A DNA stretch of 64,000 nucleotides, from NCBI GenBank assembly GCA_016081115.2, contig CM071924.1, forward strand, positions 95,246,616 to 95,310,615, written 5' to 3'. The notes beneath the pieces were generated by a model, which saw nothing but the letters and a program-made list of their open reading frames with translations, made no database searches and was not told the origin of the DNA. Source of the DNA: Rehmannia glutinosa. Its lineage: Eukaryota > Streptophyta > Magnoliopsida > Lamiales > Orobanchaceae. Below are positions 12,155-23,465 of this stretch, one piece after another. Made by a program: the position numbers and the translations under genes. Numbering within the stretch: position 1 is the first letter of the stretch; each line of letters starts with the position of its first letter.

Positions 12155-13834
12155 CTATTGTCTTTCTGGTATTTGGATGGCCTGAAGATAAGATGTAGGC
12201 TCAGAATCAGATTGAAGAACAGCGGCATAAGTTTTTGGCTTTAAACTCCCAGTGTTCGATCTAGTAACCATATGGTGCTTGCCTGCAACATGCTCAAGAT
12301 TCTCATTAGAAATAACATCAGGATGAATATTTTTATCTATTGATAAATCTATAGTTAAATGACCACCAGGAATGAAGGTATTTAGGGGTATTTCGATAGG
12401 ATTATGAGAGGAAGAATTACTGGAAGTCTCAGATGAAATGTGGGGAGATGGGCTGGGAACAGGGAATTGATCAGGTGATGTTGGCTGAGGAGTGGGATGG
12501 GAATCATAAGATGAGTCAGATGATGAAAAAAATGAGTCAGGATGGGGTAAGAGGTGATTATGGATGATAGGAATGGATGAAGAAAACCATTGTGAGGAAG
12601 GTGTGATTTTGAAATGGAAACTGACTTTCATTGAAGACAACATGTCTGGTGATAACAATTTTTTCCATTTTCAAGAAGAACTTTGTATCCCTTGTATTGT
12701 AAACTATATCCAATGAAAGTGGTCCCTGACTTCTGAATTCGAGTTTGTGTTTATTATAAGGACGCAAATGAGGATAACACAAACAACCAAATGTCTTGAG
12801 TAAAGAATATTGAGGTTTATGACCTGTAAGCTTTTCAAGAGGGGACTGAAAATTGAGAACCTTAGTTGGGAGTCGATTAATAAGAAAAACAGTAGTGGAA
12901 AAAGCATCATCCCAAAGTTTTGTTGGCATATGAGCATTAGCTAGAAGAGACAAGCCAGTTTCAACAATGTGTCGATGCTTTCGTTCCACTAAACCATTTT
13001 GTTGTGGAGTATATGGGCAAGAAATTCTGTGAATGATTGCATTGTCATTGAAGAATTTTGACAAAGGTTTAAATTCAGTTCCACCATCACTTTGAATTGA
13101 TTTAATTTCTCTGCCAAATTGATTTTCAACAAGCTGTTTAAAGTGAAAGAAAACTTGAGATGTATCAGATTTGGATTTCATTAGGTACATTCATGTGAAT
13201 CTAGAATGATGATCAACAAAGCTTATGTAATATGAGTATCCATTGACAGACTTTAGGGGAGCAGGGCCCCATAAGTCTGTGTAAATGAGATCAAGAATGT
13301 CATAGTTGTTAGAGTTGGATTGGGAAAAAGGGAGTTTGTGACTTTTAGCTTTAATACAAGAGGAACAAACATATTCAACTTCATTGATATCAAAGGGAAT
13401 ATTACAATTTTTAAGCACTCTTTTAACAATATCAAATGAAGCATGACCTAATCTAGAGTGTCATAATTGAATACTATCTTTATTTCTATTCTGCAGAAAA
13501 TGAGCATTAGGAGAAAACTAAGGCTGGAAAATAACAGATTTGGAGGACTGAGTGAGGTGTTGAGTGGTGTGCAGATCATTGCCACTGGTGCTAGAGAGAT
13601 CAAAACAGTAAAGCCCATTGTTAACTTTCCCTTGAAGAAGAAAGCCTTGGTTTCCTGATCCTTTACAAGATAAACATATGGATGAAATTCAAAGAAAACT
13701 TGATTATCTCTGGCAAATTGAGAAACACTGATTAAATTCTTAGTTATTTGAGGAACATGCAAAAGGTTTTTGAGAAGAAAGGTATGATGAGATGGTGATT
13801 TAACTACAGAGTTACCAATATGTAAACTATCCAA
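12155..13834 (-). pseudogene. copia protease end, pre-integrase and integrase
   Basis: Moving leftwards on the minus strand, 13834-13448 encodes the region between protease and pre-integrase (LLHVPQITKNLISVSQFARDN). 13418-13191 has the zinc-finger end (CSSCIKAKSHKLPF) and the first catalytic Asp (LIYTDLWGPAP). 13190-12558 has SDGGTEF and PYTPQQNGLVERKHRHIVE, the remaining integrase core with the catalytic Glu. A Ser/Pro-rich linker (12658-12155) joins integrase to RT. Stops and frame changes at about 13190, 13440 and 12600 split it. Confidence 0.82.
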
Positions 13835-13904
13835 ACCTGTGCCATTCCCAACTTGAACCTTATCAGTTCCATTATAATCTGATGCAAGACTCAGATTGCC
13901 AAAG

Positions 13905-15570
13905 TCATAGGATGTGTTGCTCCAGAGTCAGGAAACCAGAACTTTCATCCATATTAGCAGTAGTTTTTGAAATAGAATCAGCTTGATACTGAGCCACATT
14001 GACACTTCCACCTTGAGAATAAGTGTTATTATTGTTTCCAGGAACATAAGAGAGATCAGCCCTGTAGAAGCACTTATCTGCAGTGTGGTTGTTCCTATGA
14101 CATATTTGGCATGTCAATTTGTTGTTGTTGTTGAACTTGCCACGTCCTCTAGCTGATCCACCTCTGAAATATGTCCTTCCTCCTCTGTTAGCATATAGAG
14201 GATTCATTCCTCTACCTCTGTTGGTTTGATTAAAACTTCCTTTTCGATTTCCTCCTCATTGAACAGCTGAGTTAACCATAGGAGATGAGCCATCCATGCC
14301 AAATTGATTATGTGATATATCCATTCCTTCAAGTCTACTTTCAAAACTCAACAAGAGAGCATGCACCTCCCTTAAAGAGTATGGCTCAATTCTTGAATTT
14401 ACTGAGACCATGACTTAGTTATAGTCATTGCCAAGACCAGTCAATATTATGAGATATGTTCCTCATCACTCAACTTTTGTCCAGCAGTTGCTAGCATATC
14501 ACAACAGGTTTTAATCTTGTTAAGAAATTCCCTCATGGGCATATCCCTTTTCCAGTGTTCTAAAAAGCGCTAGGCGCTAGTCGGGCGGCGGACAGGGGCC
14601 TAGCGCCTAGAAGGCCTAGGCGGGGACTAGGCGGGGACTAGGCGGAGCCTTAAATATATATACAATTTTATGAATAATTCCCATACTACATAACTGTAAA
14701 GTCTATAAATGATATTTAAATTGTTTTTGAACATATCTAATATTTAAGCTTTAAAGTTTAAAGTAATTCAACACCAATAATCTAATAAAACTATAAATCA
14801 TCTAAAATACAATACATTAACAAATATTGCATTGATTTATATAATATCAAATTATCAATGGAAATATTTCAGGACCTAAAATTTTGTTTCATTTTTTTAT
14901 TAAGAAAATTATATATATTCAATTTCACTTAAAATCGAATTTTGGAGTTGTTGGTGCTACTTTCACTAGTTGGAGTCGTTTTGCTAAAGCATTTGGAAAA
15001 AAAAAAAACATATAGGGCGCTAGACCGCCTAGGCCCCGCCTAGCCCGCCTAGGAGGCGCTAGACTGGACCGCCAGGATGGCCGCCAGGCAAAAATCCGGG
15101 CGCCGATGGCCTAGCGCTAGGCCCCGCTGGCGGCCGCCAGGGGATTTTTAGAACACTGCCCTTTTCTTTAGGGTCTGTAATTGCAATCTATGTTGCATAA
15201 TTTTAGCTCTTGATTGATTGGCAAATCTCATTTCCAGAGCTTCCCATATATCTTGAGAGCTTGTTAATCCTACCAGAGTAACTAATATTGATTCAGATAA
15301 AGAGGATAGAATCCCGGATGCCAATAGTTGATCCTGTCTCTTCCAGTTAACAAATTCAGGATTAACAGTTTGTTTGTCATTTTTTGTGATGTATTGTTTT
15401 GGCTTAGAGCAAACACCATTGATAAATGACTCTAATCCATAACCCTCAATAGCAGCTGAAATTTGTTGTTTCCAGACTAAGTAATTACCTTCAGAAAGTT
15501 TAATGGTAACAAGCTGACTTTGAGGATAAATGAGCTGAGGTAGTGTTATTTGTGTTTCACTAGTGGCCAT
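13905..15570 (-). pseudogene. copia gag, interrupted by a MITE
   Basis: The likely start is the ATG at 15570 (MATSETQITLPQL), 44 bases inside the primer site. Conserved gag motifs follow: LSEGNYLVWKQQI, NWKRQDQLLASGILSSL, LVGLTSSQDIWEALE and RLQLQTLKK. The frame is cut at 15158 by the hAT-like MITE and resumes at 14552 (MPMREFLNKIKTCC type). The CCHC knuckle CQICHRNNHTADKC lies near 14070-14110. Removing the MITE and one TSD copy restores continuity across the insertion point, so gag was intact there when the MITE arrived. Confidence 0.85.
14553..15158. mobile_element. hAT-like MITE with GC-rich palindromic ends (606 bp)
   Basis: Perfect 14-bp terminal inverted repeats (CAGTGTTCTAAAAA and its reverse complement) are flanked by a perfect 8-bp target duplication CCCTTTTC (14545-14552 and 15159-15166). 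An 8-bp TSD points to the hAT superfamily. The outer 80-150 bp at each end are very GC-rich and built from overlapping CTAGGCG/GCGCTAGG motifs in both orientations. The middle 350 bp is AT-rich. No transposase is encoded. It sits in the gag of the copia element and so is younger than it. Confidence 0.88.
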
Positions 15571-15613
15571 GGTGAAATGAAGAAATGAAAAATGAGTGTG
15601 GAACGGCACACCT

Positions 15614-15628
15614 GGAGCTCTGATACCA
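15614..15628 (-). promoter_or_regulatory. tRNA-Met primer binding site of the copia element
   Basis: On the minus strand the 15 bases next to the 5' LTR read TGGTATCAGAGCTCC. This is the usual copia primer site complementary to initiator tRNA-Met. It starts directly at the LTR boundary with no spacer. Confidence 0.9.
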
Positions 15629-15917
15629 TGATGAAAATAGCTAAGATTCATATTGATAAAAGCAGAGAAAGGTATAAAATAGTTGTATTGTAGAATGCAA
15701 CAGTACAACCAAAATATATAGAGTACACAAATGGGAAGAACAATCTAGAATAGTGCTAGGTGGCCCTTAGATATTTTGCTCTGCAAATAACCGAATTGCC
15801 AGACTGGATTGGAAGGAATATTTCCTAAATATTATCAGTAGAAATCAGTTGCATAAACCGTACAAGAATCAGCAACCAATCATGAGGTGATGATATCCTT
15901 ATCATGGTCCTTTATCA
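15629..15917 (-). repeat. 5' LTR of the copia element at 10383-15917
   Basis: 289 bp, TGATGAAA to TTTATCA, next to the primer site. It contains a TATA-like tract and is followed on the right by the second TCACC target duplication (15918-15922). Confidence 0.9.
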
Positions 15918-15922
15918 TCACC

Positions 15923-17528
15923 TTCTCCCGTTTGCCCTCCTCCCAAGGGACCAAACCAAGTCCGCCTTCTGCAGCTCCGGCCAATTCCCTTCGGCCGTCT
16001 GTCCGTTCGTCATCAATCCGGCGCCGCCGATTGCCTCCTTTGTCCGGTAATCTCTCTTTTTCTGTTTTTTATGTCAATGGCAGTCATATCTTATCCCTAC
16101 CCAGTAAAAGTTTCAACAAGGCAGACGGGAATGTTTAAGTTTCTGAGTGCCTATTATAAATGAAAAATGTTGATTCCTTTGTGAGGTTAAGACCATCAAA
16201 AGTGTAATTATTTTTTTTAAGCAAGTGATACAACTAATGACCCAGATTATTTGCAAGTGCAATAGTGTGTGCAAGGAAGGAATACATTGGAGATTTGAGG
16301 AAAACAATGTTTTTTGAGTAATCCGTTACTCAACCTGAGTTGGTGTTTTTTTCATTCCAAATAAATGTAATTACTTATGTGAGATATGAAATGCTGGTAG
16401 ATTCTGAATGAATGTTGGTATGAAAAGTATTTGAAATATGTGAGAAATAGATGAAGATCGAAATTATACTGCTATGCTAAACATTTGCACTTAGGTCTGA
16501 CATGGTATATTCTTTATCTGTTTCTGCAATGTGTATTAGGTTTTATTAATGTTGATTGAGAAGGGCTGGCGGCTTCCACAATCTAGGCGAGGGCATTTGA
16601 CAATAAATACTCTAACAGATAAGCAAAGCATTCCTGGCATTATACTGAATCTGTATATGAGGTATCCAACATTAATGCTCTGGTTCTGTCAATTGTCATA
16701 TATATATATATATGTGTGGCAATATTTAGTTCTAATCTGTATGGCCTACATCTTGCTTATACTTATTACTTCTAACACTAAAAGATAAATATAGCAGTTA
16801 TAAATTAATGTATGTGCCATATTGACTGTAGATAGAAAACTCAGCTGCTTTGTAATTTAATCAAGGAGCAAGAGAGGAACGTGTAATGGAAGTGAGGGGT
16901 GAGAGATTCAATGTACATACGAGTAAGATATAGAGAGAGCATCAAAATAGAATGTTTCAATATCTTTCAATTGCAATTTGAAGTTCAATTGTGATTTTTC
17001 GTATTTATCTATCAAATTTTCTGGAGTGGATATATACTTGTTTTATTTGCATTGTAAGCAGTAGGTCTGAGGGATTAGTCCATATGTAGCTTATAATTCT
17101 TGTTATAAGGTGATAGATGTGGCAGTAGGATCAATGAAATCCCAAAGTGGTTTATCACTGCCAGAATATATCCCATATTTTTTCATTAATTGTTGGACAA
17201 TATACACTTGTCCTGCTTTAGATCATCAATGAATGTCATTGCTGAATGCATCATTAGCAGATAGATTTTCTACATGTTAAATCATATATTCTCTTCTAGT
17301 AAGGTAGAGGGTTGTAGCCTACCTTTATATTCGCGCATACACACCCCGCCAATCACAACTAACATAAGGAATGAAAATACAAAGAAATGAAAGGGTCGAG
17401 AAAATGCACACATGGTCGTGTTAGCCACTCGCAATACTTGAACATGATTAATGGTTAAATCGTATAAATTTATGGCTTGTCAGATTTAAAGATGTCACTC
17501 TAGATTTTTCGATATCATTGTTGAACTA
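15923..17528 (+). other. exon-like C-rich segment then intron-like AT-rich DNA
   Basis: 15923-16047 is C-rich and continues the exon-like sequence left of the copia insertion. It ends at a possible donor (CCG then GTAATCTCTC) near 16047. 16050-17528 is AT-rich with a short (TA)n at about 16698-16712 and no coding match. It could be intron sequence of the TBL gene remnant to the right. The exon with the catalytic GDS motif expected of a TBL protein was not found here. Confidence 0.3.
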
Positions 17529-17948
17529 ATGGAAGAACTGTTTGCATGCTTATTCAAGAAAAAGAAAGAACAGATAAAATACTGGAGAGGAGTCGAAGTT
17601 CTTGCGTTCGATTCAGCTCATTGGTGGATTCATTCTGATAAATGGAGCTCGTACGTATTGTATCGAGGAATTAAATTTGTCTTAGCTATCATGCAGGTGA
17701 ATCCTATATATCAGTTTTCATGATGTTATTATGTTCTTGCTGAGATAGATGTATATTGTACTAATCAAGATTTAGCTACATTCTTGCAGATGGGATTTTG
17801 TGATGGGGGGCAATAATGTTTTCAGAAACATAAATCCAATAGTTGTTTATGAAAAGGGACTCACAACATGGGCTAAATGGATAGATTTAAATCTTGATCC
17901 TAGAATAACCAGTGTCTTTTTCAGAAGCATGTCATCCAGGCATAATAG
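17529..17948 (+). pseudogene. trichome birefringence-like (TBL/DUF231) gene fragment, two exons
   Basis: Exon a (up to 17650) encodes YWRGVEVLAFDSAHWW and ends ...KWSS at a GTACGT donor. A 139-bp intron follows, and exon b (17790-17948) starts after TTGCAG. It reads WDFVMGGNNVF, then VVYEKGLTTWAKWIDLNLDP, then FFRSMSSRH. Spliced this way the frame is kept and matches the middle of TBL proteins, Golgi enzymes that acetylate wall polysaccharides such as xylan. The start of exon a is uncertain (near 17530-17560). The GDS exon upstream and the final exon with the DxxH motif are not visible. Exon b ends at a GTAAAA donor 28 bases before the CACTA insertion. A gene remnant, not a working gene. Confidence 0.7.
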
Positions 17949-17976
17949 GTAAAAAAGATAAATCATCTCTGAGGGA

Positions 17977-20900
17977 CACTACAAGAAAACAGTGAAATTC
18001 CAACGGAAAAAATCCGTTGGAATTTAACCAATTCCTGTTGGAATTATCAATTCCAACGGAAATTCCAACAGAAAATGAGTCGTTGATATAATGGCCGTTG
18101 GAATGCCAAAATTCCAACAGAAATCCAATGGAAAAATATTCCAACAGTAGTTCCAATGGTATTTATCCGTTGGAATATCCAATTGTTGGAAAAATATCCA
18201 ACGAATATTCCAACAGTAATTCCAATGGAGTTATACTGTTGGAATTTAGTCCAACGATGATTCCAATGTTATTAACCCGTTGGAATATATAATCGTTGGA
18301 ATGAACTCCAACGATTATTCCAACGGTATGTCCAACGACATTATATTGCTGGAATTAATTCCAACGACAATTTCAACAGTAAATTTCCATTGGAATAAGA
18401 AAAAATTCCAACGTTTTATTGTTGGAAAACATTCCAACAACAATTCCAACGGATTTTTTTCTGTTGGAATGTTTCTATAAATACTTTTGACCCTCTAAAA
18501 TAGTTAATCTATTAGCGACAACGTGCAAATATAATATCATAAAAGTCGATATCAAATATTTCTAAATGTACAATATAATTTGTCCAATACAAAAGAAACA
18601 AATCAACAATCCTAAAAGTAATAATATCATCAACGACCCCCAAATCCTTCAACGAAAAATAAAGCCACCACAAACAAATCAATAGTCTCCATAATCATCA
18701 TCATTCCCCACATCTTCATCAACCCCAAAATCATCCACTGTCACCAGGCGTTCCTCAACCTAGACATCACAAGAAAAACACGTAAGAGTAGTAAGGTGAC
18801 TAATAAGGTAGTCAATCTGTATATTGTTTCACACAACCAATAATATGCCTGGCAGAGGAGAAAGAATTGCTCAGCCAAAATGGATATAATGACAGCCAAT
18901 TAAACTCATGATAATTAAATTCTCGAGCACATTTCCACCTCAAAATGGTCAACCATGAAAACTATAGCAAGGATGTGCAAAGTTATATAACACATAAAGT
19001 TATATAGCAAGGATGTGCAAAGTTATATAACAATTTTATTTAATGGATTGTTGTTGCTTAATTAATCTCTCACATCCATATTCTATTCAAATTCCTAAAT
19101 AAGAAAATGTGTATTATCAGCTTAGTCATAAAGCCTATACATAGGCAGTTAGCATTGATCTTGATAGGTGTCTCTTGTTATAGTTGCTAACTGAAGCATA
19201 GGATTAATCCCACTATGATATTTCAGTATCTTCAAAAACTCAGAAAACTAACTATAGTACCTGGAATCCTTGACTAAGAGCAACATCGAGTATGCTCTTT
19301 CATGTGATGCCGGGTAGAATGGTCCCCTTTATTGCAGGAGCAGATATCACATTGCCCTGAGCATTATAGTAATTCAGTTTGAGATCCTTTTTAGACAGTT
19401 GAATAAAACAAATGGTTATGAAAAAATCAGCCACATGTAAACAAGAATATCACGCAAACAACTAAGATAGGAAAAATGTTTTGAAGGAGATCTCTTAGAA
19501 ATATAACTATTGTCATTGAAAAGATTCTCAGTCCTAAAAGCTTTATACTTCTAATCCTTCTTCTACTATGAGACCCAAACTGAGTTTCTTTGTGGTACAT
19601 TATTTGACATTATGGTGATAAAAAATTTCTAGACCAGCAACCTTTTTCTAATGTCCTGTTGATTTAGTGGTGAGCTCAAGGCTTTAAGTGAGATGATATT
19701 TTTTGATGTTTCCATATACAAATGGAACAAATTGTTAGATAGTTTATTCTCTTGAAATTTACTTTGTTCTGTTATGAATGATGCAGAAAGATGGGACTTT
19801 TTATGTTACTACTCTGATAATTCCAGAACAAGAGGCCACCTCCAATAATCTTATTAATTGGAAAAATCAATGCTTCCTATAAATATACTTATTTGTAAAA
19901 ATAGAGATGAAAGGATAGTATTCTAGTCACTACACTTGTCATTATAAAGTCCTAGCTAAACCAGAGAAAAAAGTCTAGACTCGTGAGGTCTAATAAGACT
20001 TCAGAACAAAATAGGAGTTGTAATAAAGATTTAACTCCAAAACTGATTTTATGTTGTCCCATGCATGAGATTCTTGTAAAACTGTAAATTGCAGATCAAT
20101 AGCCAATCAACCCATCTTGCTTTTCAGTAGAGCATGCTCAAATTCATCTTAAAACTGCAACCAAAGGTGTTGCAAATATTGGAAATTCCAAAACCATCAA
20201 CAATGTCAAATATTCTTCACTGCTAAGTCGTTTTGCAAGAGCTCAACACAAACGAAACGTACAACGATGGCTACCGCATCTAACATCTTCAAATAAAGAA
20301 GTAGAAATAAATCAAAAGCAGGGTATAAGGCAACAAGAGCATTATAAATTGCTTAATCTGTTATTCTGTCACATTATAAATTATTGTAAGATATTTCCAT
20401 CCATCATGTACACTCAACTATTTGATGAATATTCATTCCTCTGAAACACATATTAATCCAGACAACCAGTTAACAAGACACAAATCTAGAAATATACTGC
20501 TTAATTTCATCAATATAATTGCTTAATCTGTTATTCTGTCACATTATAAATTATTTGATTTTTGATTATTTACTGTGATAGTTTCCCTAGACTATTTATT
20601 AGTTTACGAGAGTGAATATTTAAATTGATTAGTACTCAACCTTAGGATTGAGATTCATTTTGCTATACATAACCACAAATTTTCCAATGAAAAACTACTC
20701 ATAGCAAAAACTCCCAACAACAGCAGCATCATTATCTCATTAACAGTTAACATCACTAAAATAAAAGGTAAGGTTTCAAAACAAAATACCTAAAAATAAT
20801 AGTAGTAATAATACTCAATTCTGTCTCAAATTAATGATAGATTTAACACTATAAAAATTCAACGAATTACCAATAACACCAGAATCATCCACCTTGTAGA

Positions 20901-22052
20901 ACTGGAGAACATCGAGCTTCACCTTCTTCTTCTTCTTCTATTGGATCTAAGATAAATCCCAGGTGTTCTAATTCTAACCTCAGCTGCAGAACATAGATTT
21001 GCAATATTAGAAACACGAGTGTGTTAAGCTTTCATTCACGAGCTGATACGGGCGGGGGCGACAGGAACTCGAGCTGATACGGCGGAGTCATGGGCGGCGA
21101 GGGCGGAGTCACGGGCGGCGGAAGGGATTTAAGGGTTGGCCGGAACGAGAAACGGTTTTGACAAAAGAAATGGCAATTTTTCATTTTAGGATTAGGAACT
21201 TTCTGGAAACTATATTTTACTTATACGTAAAAGAAACCTGACTTTCAGAAGTTGTTTGCAAAATAGAGACCAAATGGATAGAAGCAAAAATGGTTTGCAA
21301 AATCACTTTTTTGGGAGAGTTTCAGACTTTCATTCAGTCTCTGTTTTTTGTTTTGTGTCTCTCAATGTATTTGCAAACTTGGAAAAAAGGCTTTAGTCTT
21401 TTAACTAAAGTTGCTATTGAACCTAAAGTTGCTACTTTCTAACTTGCTATTGAATCTAATTTTATTTTTAAAAAAAACAAAGAATTTCGGTTATTCGGTT
21501 CGCTTAACCGAAATTTTAGAGGGGAACCGAATCGAATAACCGAAATTACAAAAAATAAAAATCAAAAACCGATTTCGATTCGACCGGTTAACCAAACTGT
21601 GCACAGCCCTATTTGGCTATTTATTCCAACGATTTGTTTATCATTGGAATTAGTGTTACAAATTTTCCAATGATTTATTGTGATATTGGAATTTCTGTTA
21701 GAATTTATGCTGGGATTTTTCCAATAGTATGCTACAATGTTGGAATCTCCATTGAAATTGTAAAAATTCCAATAGTATTTCCAATGATTTATTCCAACTA
21801 TTTTGTTTACCATTGGAATCACTATTGGAATTTTCCAACGGTTTATTTGGGGTTGGAATATTCGTTGGAATTTTAATTCTAACGGACATTCCAATAGTTT
21901 ATTCCAATGGTTTTGTATACCGTTGGAATTACTGTTGGAATTTTCCAACTATTTATAGTGGTGTTGGAATTTTCGTTGGAATTTCTAAAATTCCAACAGT
22001 TTTTTATTTCGTTGGAATTATTACGTTGGAATTTGATTGTTTTCTTGTAGTG
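17977..22052 (+). mobile_element. non-autonomous CACTA (En/Spm) element, 4,076 bp
   Basis: Left end CACTACAAGAAAACA and right end its inverse (TTTTCTTGTAGTG, 22040-22052), with 3-bp target duplication GGA on both sides (17974-17976, 22053-22055). The first ~500 and last ~440 bp are packed with TTCCAACGG/CCGTTGGAA motifs in both orientations. Such subterminal repeats are the usual binding sites for a CACTA transposase. No TNPD/TNPA-like ORF is present, so it depends on another copy for movement. Inner DNA contains direct repeats (about 35 bp at 20351 and 20519; about 40 bp near 18970-19030) and a GC-rich patch at 21050-21130. Confidence 0.93.
21480..21612. mobile_element. possible right end of a hAT-like element nested in the CACTA
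   Basis: A palindromic stretch built of GGTTATTCGGTT/AACCGAA motifs ends in GTGCACAGCCCTA. That ending is the inverse of the TAGGGCTGTGCAC termini common in plant hAT MITEs. The matching left end was not seen, so this is probably a fragment. Confidence 0.35.
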
Positions 22053-22055
22053 GGA

Positions 22056-22440
22056 GTTTTTGCAAACACTTACAAAAAGTGACTTAATTAATATATAGTA
22101 ACTTACTAAGTGCTTTTAATTAATATAATTAAGAGTTCATATGAATCTTATGTGCGTAGTGTATGTATTGATCATGTGTCTATTCGGACTTGATGTTGGA
22201 ATATTGACCCTTTTGAAGTGATTGGATAAATTAGCATTAATGATATGTTGTTTCTCGCTTTGATGTTTGATGGTGGATGGTTGTTACTTGCTTTGATGGT
22301 GTGATAGTTGTTTCTCCCTTTGTGAGGGAGATGATTGTTGATGCAAAACCATTTTAATAAAATGGTGGGCAATTGTTTTTAAATTAAAAAATGATTTTGT
22401 TTAGAATATTCAAGATCGGTTTTAAACTTATATTAAACAT
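22056..22440. other. gene-free stretch right of the CACTA
   Basis: AT-rich, with a run of GTTGTTTCTC/TTTGATGGTG-like imperfect repeats at 22240-22330. The missing last TBL exon was looked for here and not found. Confidence 0.35.
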
Positions 22441-22873
22441 ATAAACATGCGTTTTTAAATGTGAATGACATCGGTTTATGGTCGATTTCTAAAAGGTTTA
22501 ACACATCGGTTTGTAACCGATTTTGTTCCTACCAAAATCGATGTAGAACACAAAACTATAACATCAATTTTGTTAGAAACAAAATAAGTTACAAACTGGT
22601 GTGTTAAGACCCTATAACATCGGTGCTTAACCGATCTAAAAGATAGTCAACAACATCGGTCAAAAACTGATGATGCTTCGGAAAAAGCTAGCAAATTGCA
22701 AGTTAACAACATCGGTTTAAAAACGATGTCTTTGGGTTATAACATCGTTTTTTGTATGCTTAAAACCGATGTTGAATAAGCATACTTTTAACATCACCGA
22801 TTACGACATCGGTCGATTTTTACATAGTCATCGGCTAAAAACCGATATCTATGACCATTTTTCTTGTAGTAAA
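22440..22873 (+). mobile_element. second CACTA-type fragment with ACATCGGTT subterminal repeats
   Basis: About a dozen copies of ACATCGGTTT/AACCGATGT lie in both orientations and end in TTTTTCTTGTAGT (22860-22873), a CACTA right terminus. The left end is missing. It abuts the copia RNase H tail at 22874 and probably inserted into that element. The family differs from the TTCCAACGG element because the subterminal motif differs. Confidence 0.65.
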
Positions 22874-23240
22874 TGCTTGATATTAGACATGTACCTAGTG
22901 CAGATCAAATAGCAAATGTTTTCACTAAGCCTTTGAGTATGCAATTCTTCACCAGATTACGCATCAAACTCAAAGTGATGAGCTTATCTGAGTTCGAATT
23001 GAGGGGGAGTAATGGAAGAATTCAAAATACTAATCACATTCTGTTGCACTGATCACCCTACAGTTATCACCATCTTATGCTTCATAGTACAGTTTGTTAG
23101 AGGGAATATTTCAGAGTCCCGTTGCTGCTATATTTGACAGCTGTTTTTGTATCTAGTGAGGCACTGATAGGATCTATAAATATCCTAGGTTCTCTTCCTT
23201 GTAATACATACAAAAATCGACTTTAGCTGAATATAGTAAT
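22874..23240 (+). mobile_element. copia 3' end: RNase H tail, polypurine tract and LTR fragment
   Basis: 22874-22995 encodes the usual end of copia RNase H (HVPSADQIANVFTKPLSMQF then FFTRLRIKL). It is followed by the polypurine tract TTGAGGGGGAG at about 23001-23011 and an LTR beginning near 23012. The LTR has a TATA-like GGATCTATAAATATCC at about 23170 and a poly(A)-like TTCCTTGTAATACA. The rest of the element is absent. The right LTR boundary is not certain. Confidence 0.7.
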
Positions 23241-23324
23241 ATGGCCAAATATCTTCATTCCTTTACCTGCTTTACAGTTTTTATCAATGAAAATTTTATC
23301 ATGTTTTCTATCCACAGGGACAGG

Positions 23325-23465
23325 AACGGGGCGGGATATAAAATATCATCTCCACTCGTCCCCAATTCTAGAGAAGCTGGGAATCTCTATTCACGTCTCA
23401 TTTCTCATCCCATTTTATTCGGGTACCAACAAGGATGATTTTCCGCGGAGATTTTGTCATTCCTT
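23325..23465. repeat. GGGAAC/GGGGCGGG-type repeat, also at 34925-35115
   Basis: The segment around CAGGAACGGGGCGGGAT to TTTTGTCATTCC has a diverged relative at 34925-35115, inside the 2.4-kb insert of copy 2 intron 2. Shared pieces include AGAGAAG, CATTCTATTCGG-type and TTGTCATTCCT. It is probably part of a small dispersed transposon; no ends were resolved. Confidence 0.35.

Larger units (their letters stand above)
10383..15917 (-). mobile_element. full-length Ty1/copia retrotransposon (RE1/Ale-like)
   Basis: Two LTRs of about 290 bp bound the element (10383-10675 and 15629-15917). Both begin TGATGAAAATAGC and end TTTATCA. A perfect 5-bp target duplication TCACC flanks it (10378-10382, 15918-15922). 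On the minus strand the order is 5' LTR, PBS, gag, protease, integrase, RT, RNase H, polypurine tract (TTGAGGGGGCA), 3' LTR, the normal copia order. Internal frames have stops and frameshifts, and gag is split by a 606-bp MITE. It landed in a C/T-rich exon-like sequence. Confidence 0.93.

Noticed and set aside
14570..15150. GC-rich CTAGGCG clusters as a CpG island or CRISPR-like array
   Set aside because: The clusters are the two ends of one MITE with perfect TIRs and TSD; there are no regular unique spacers.
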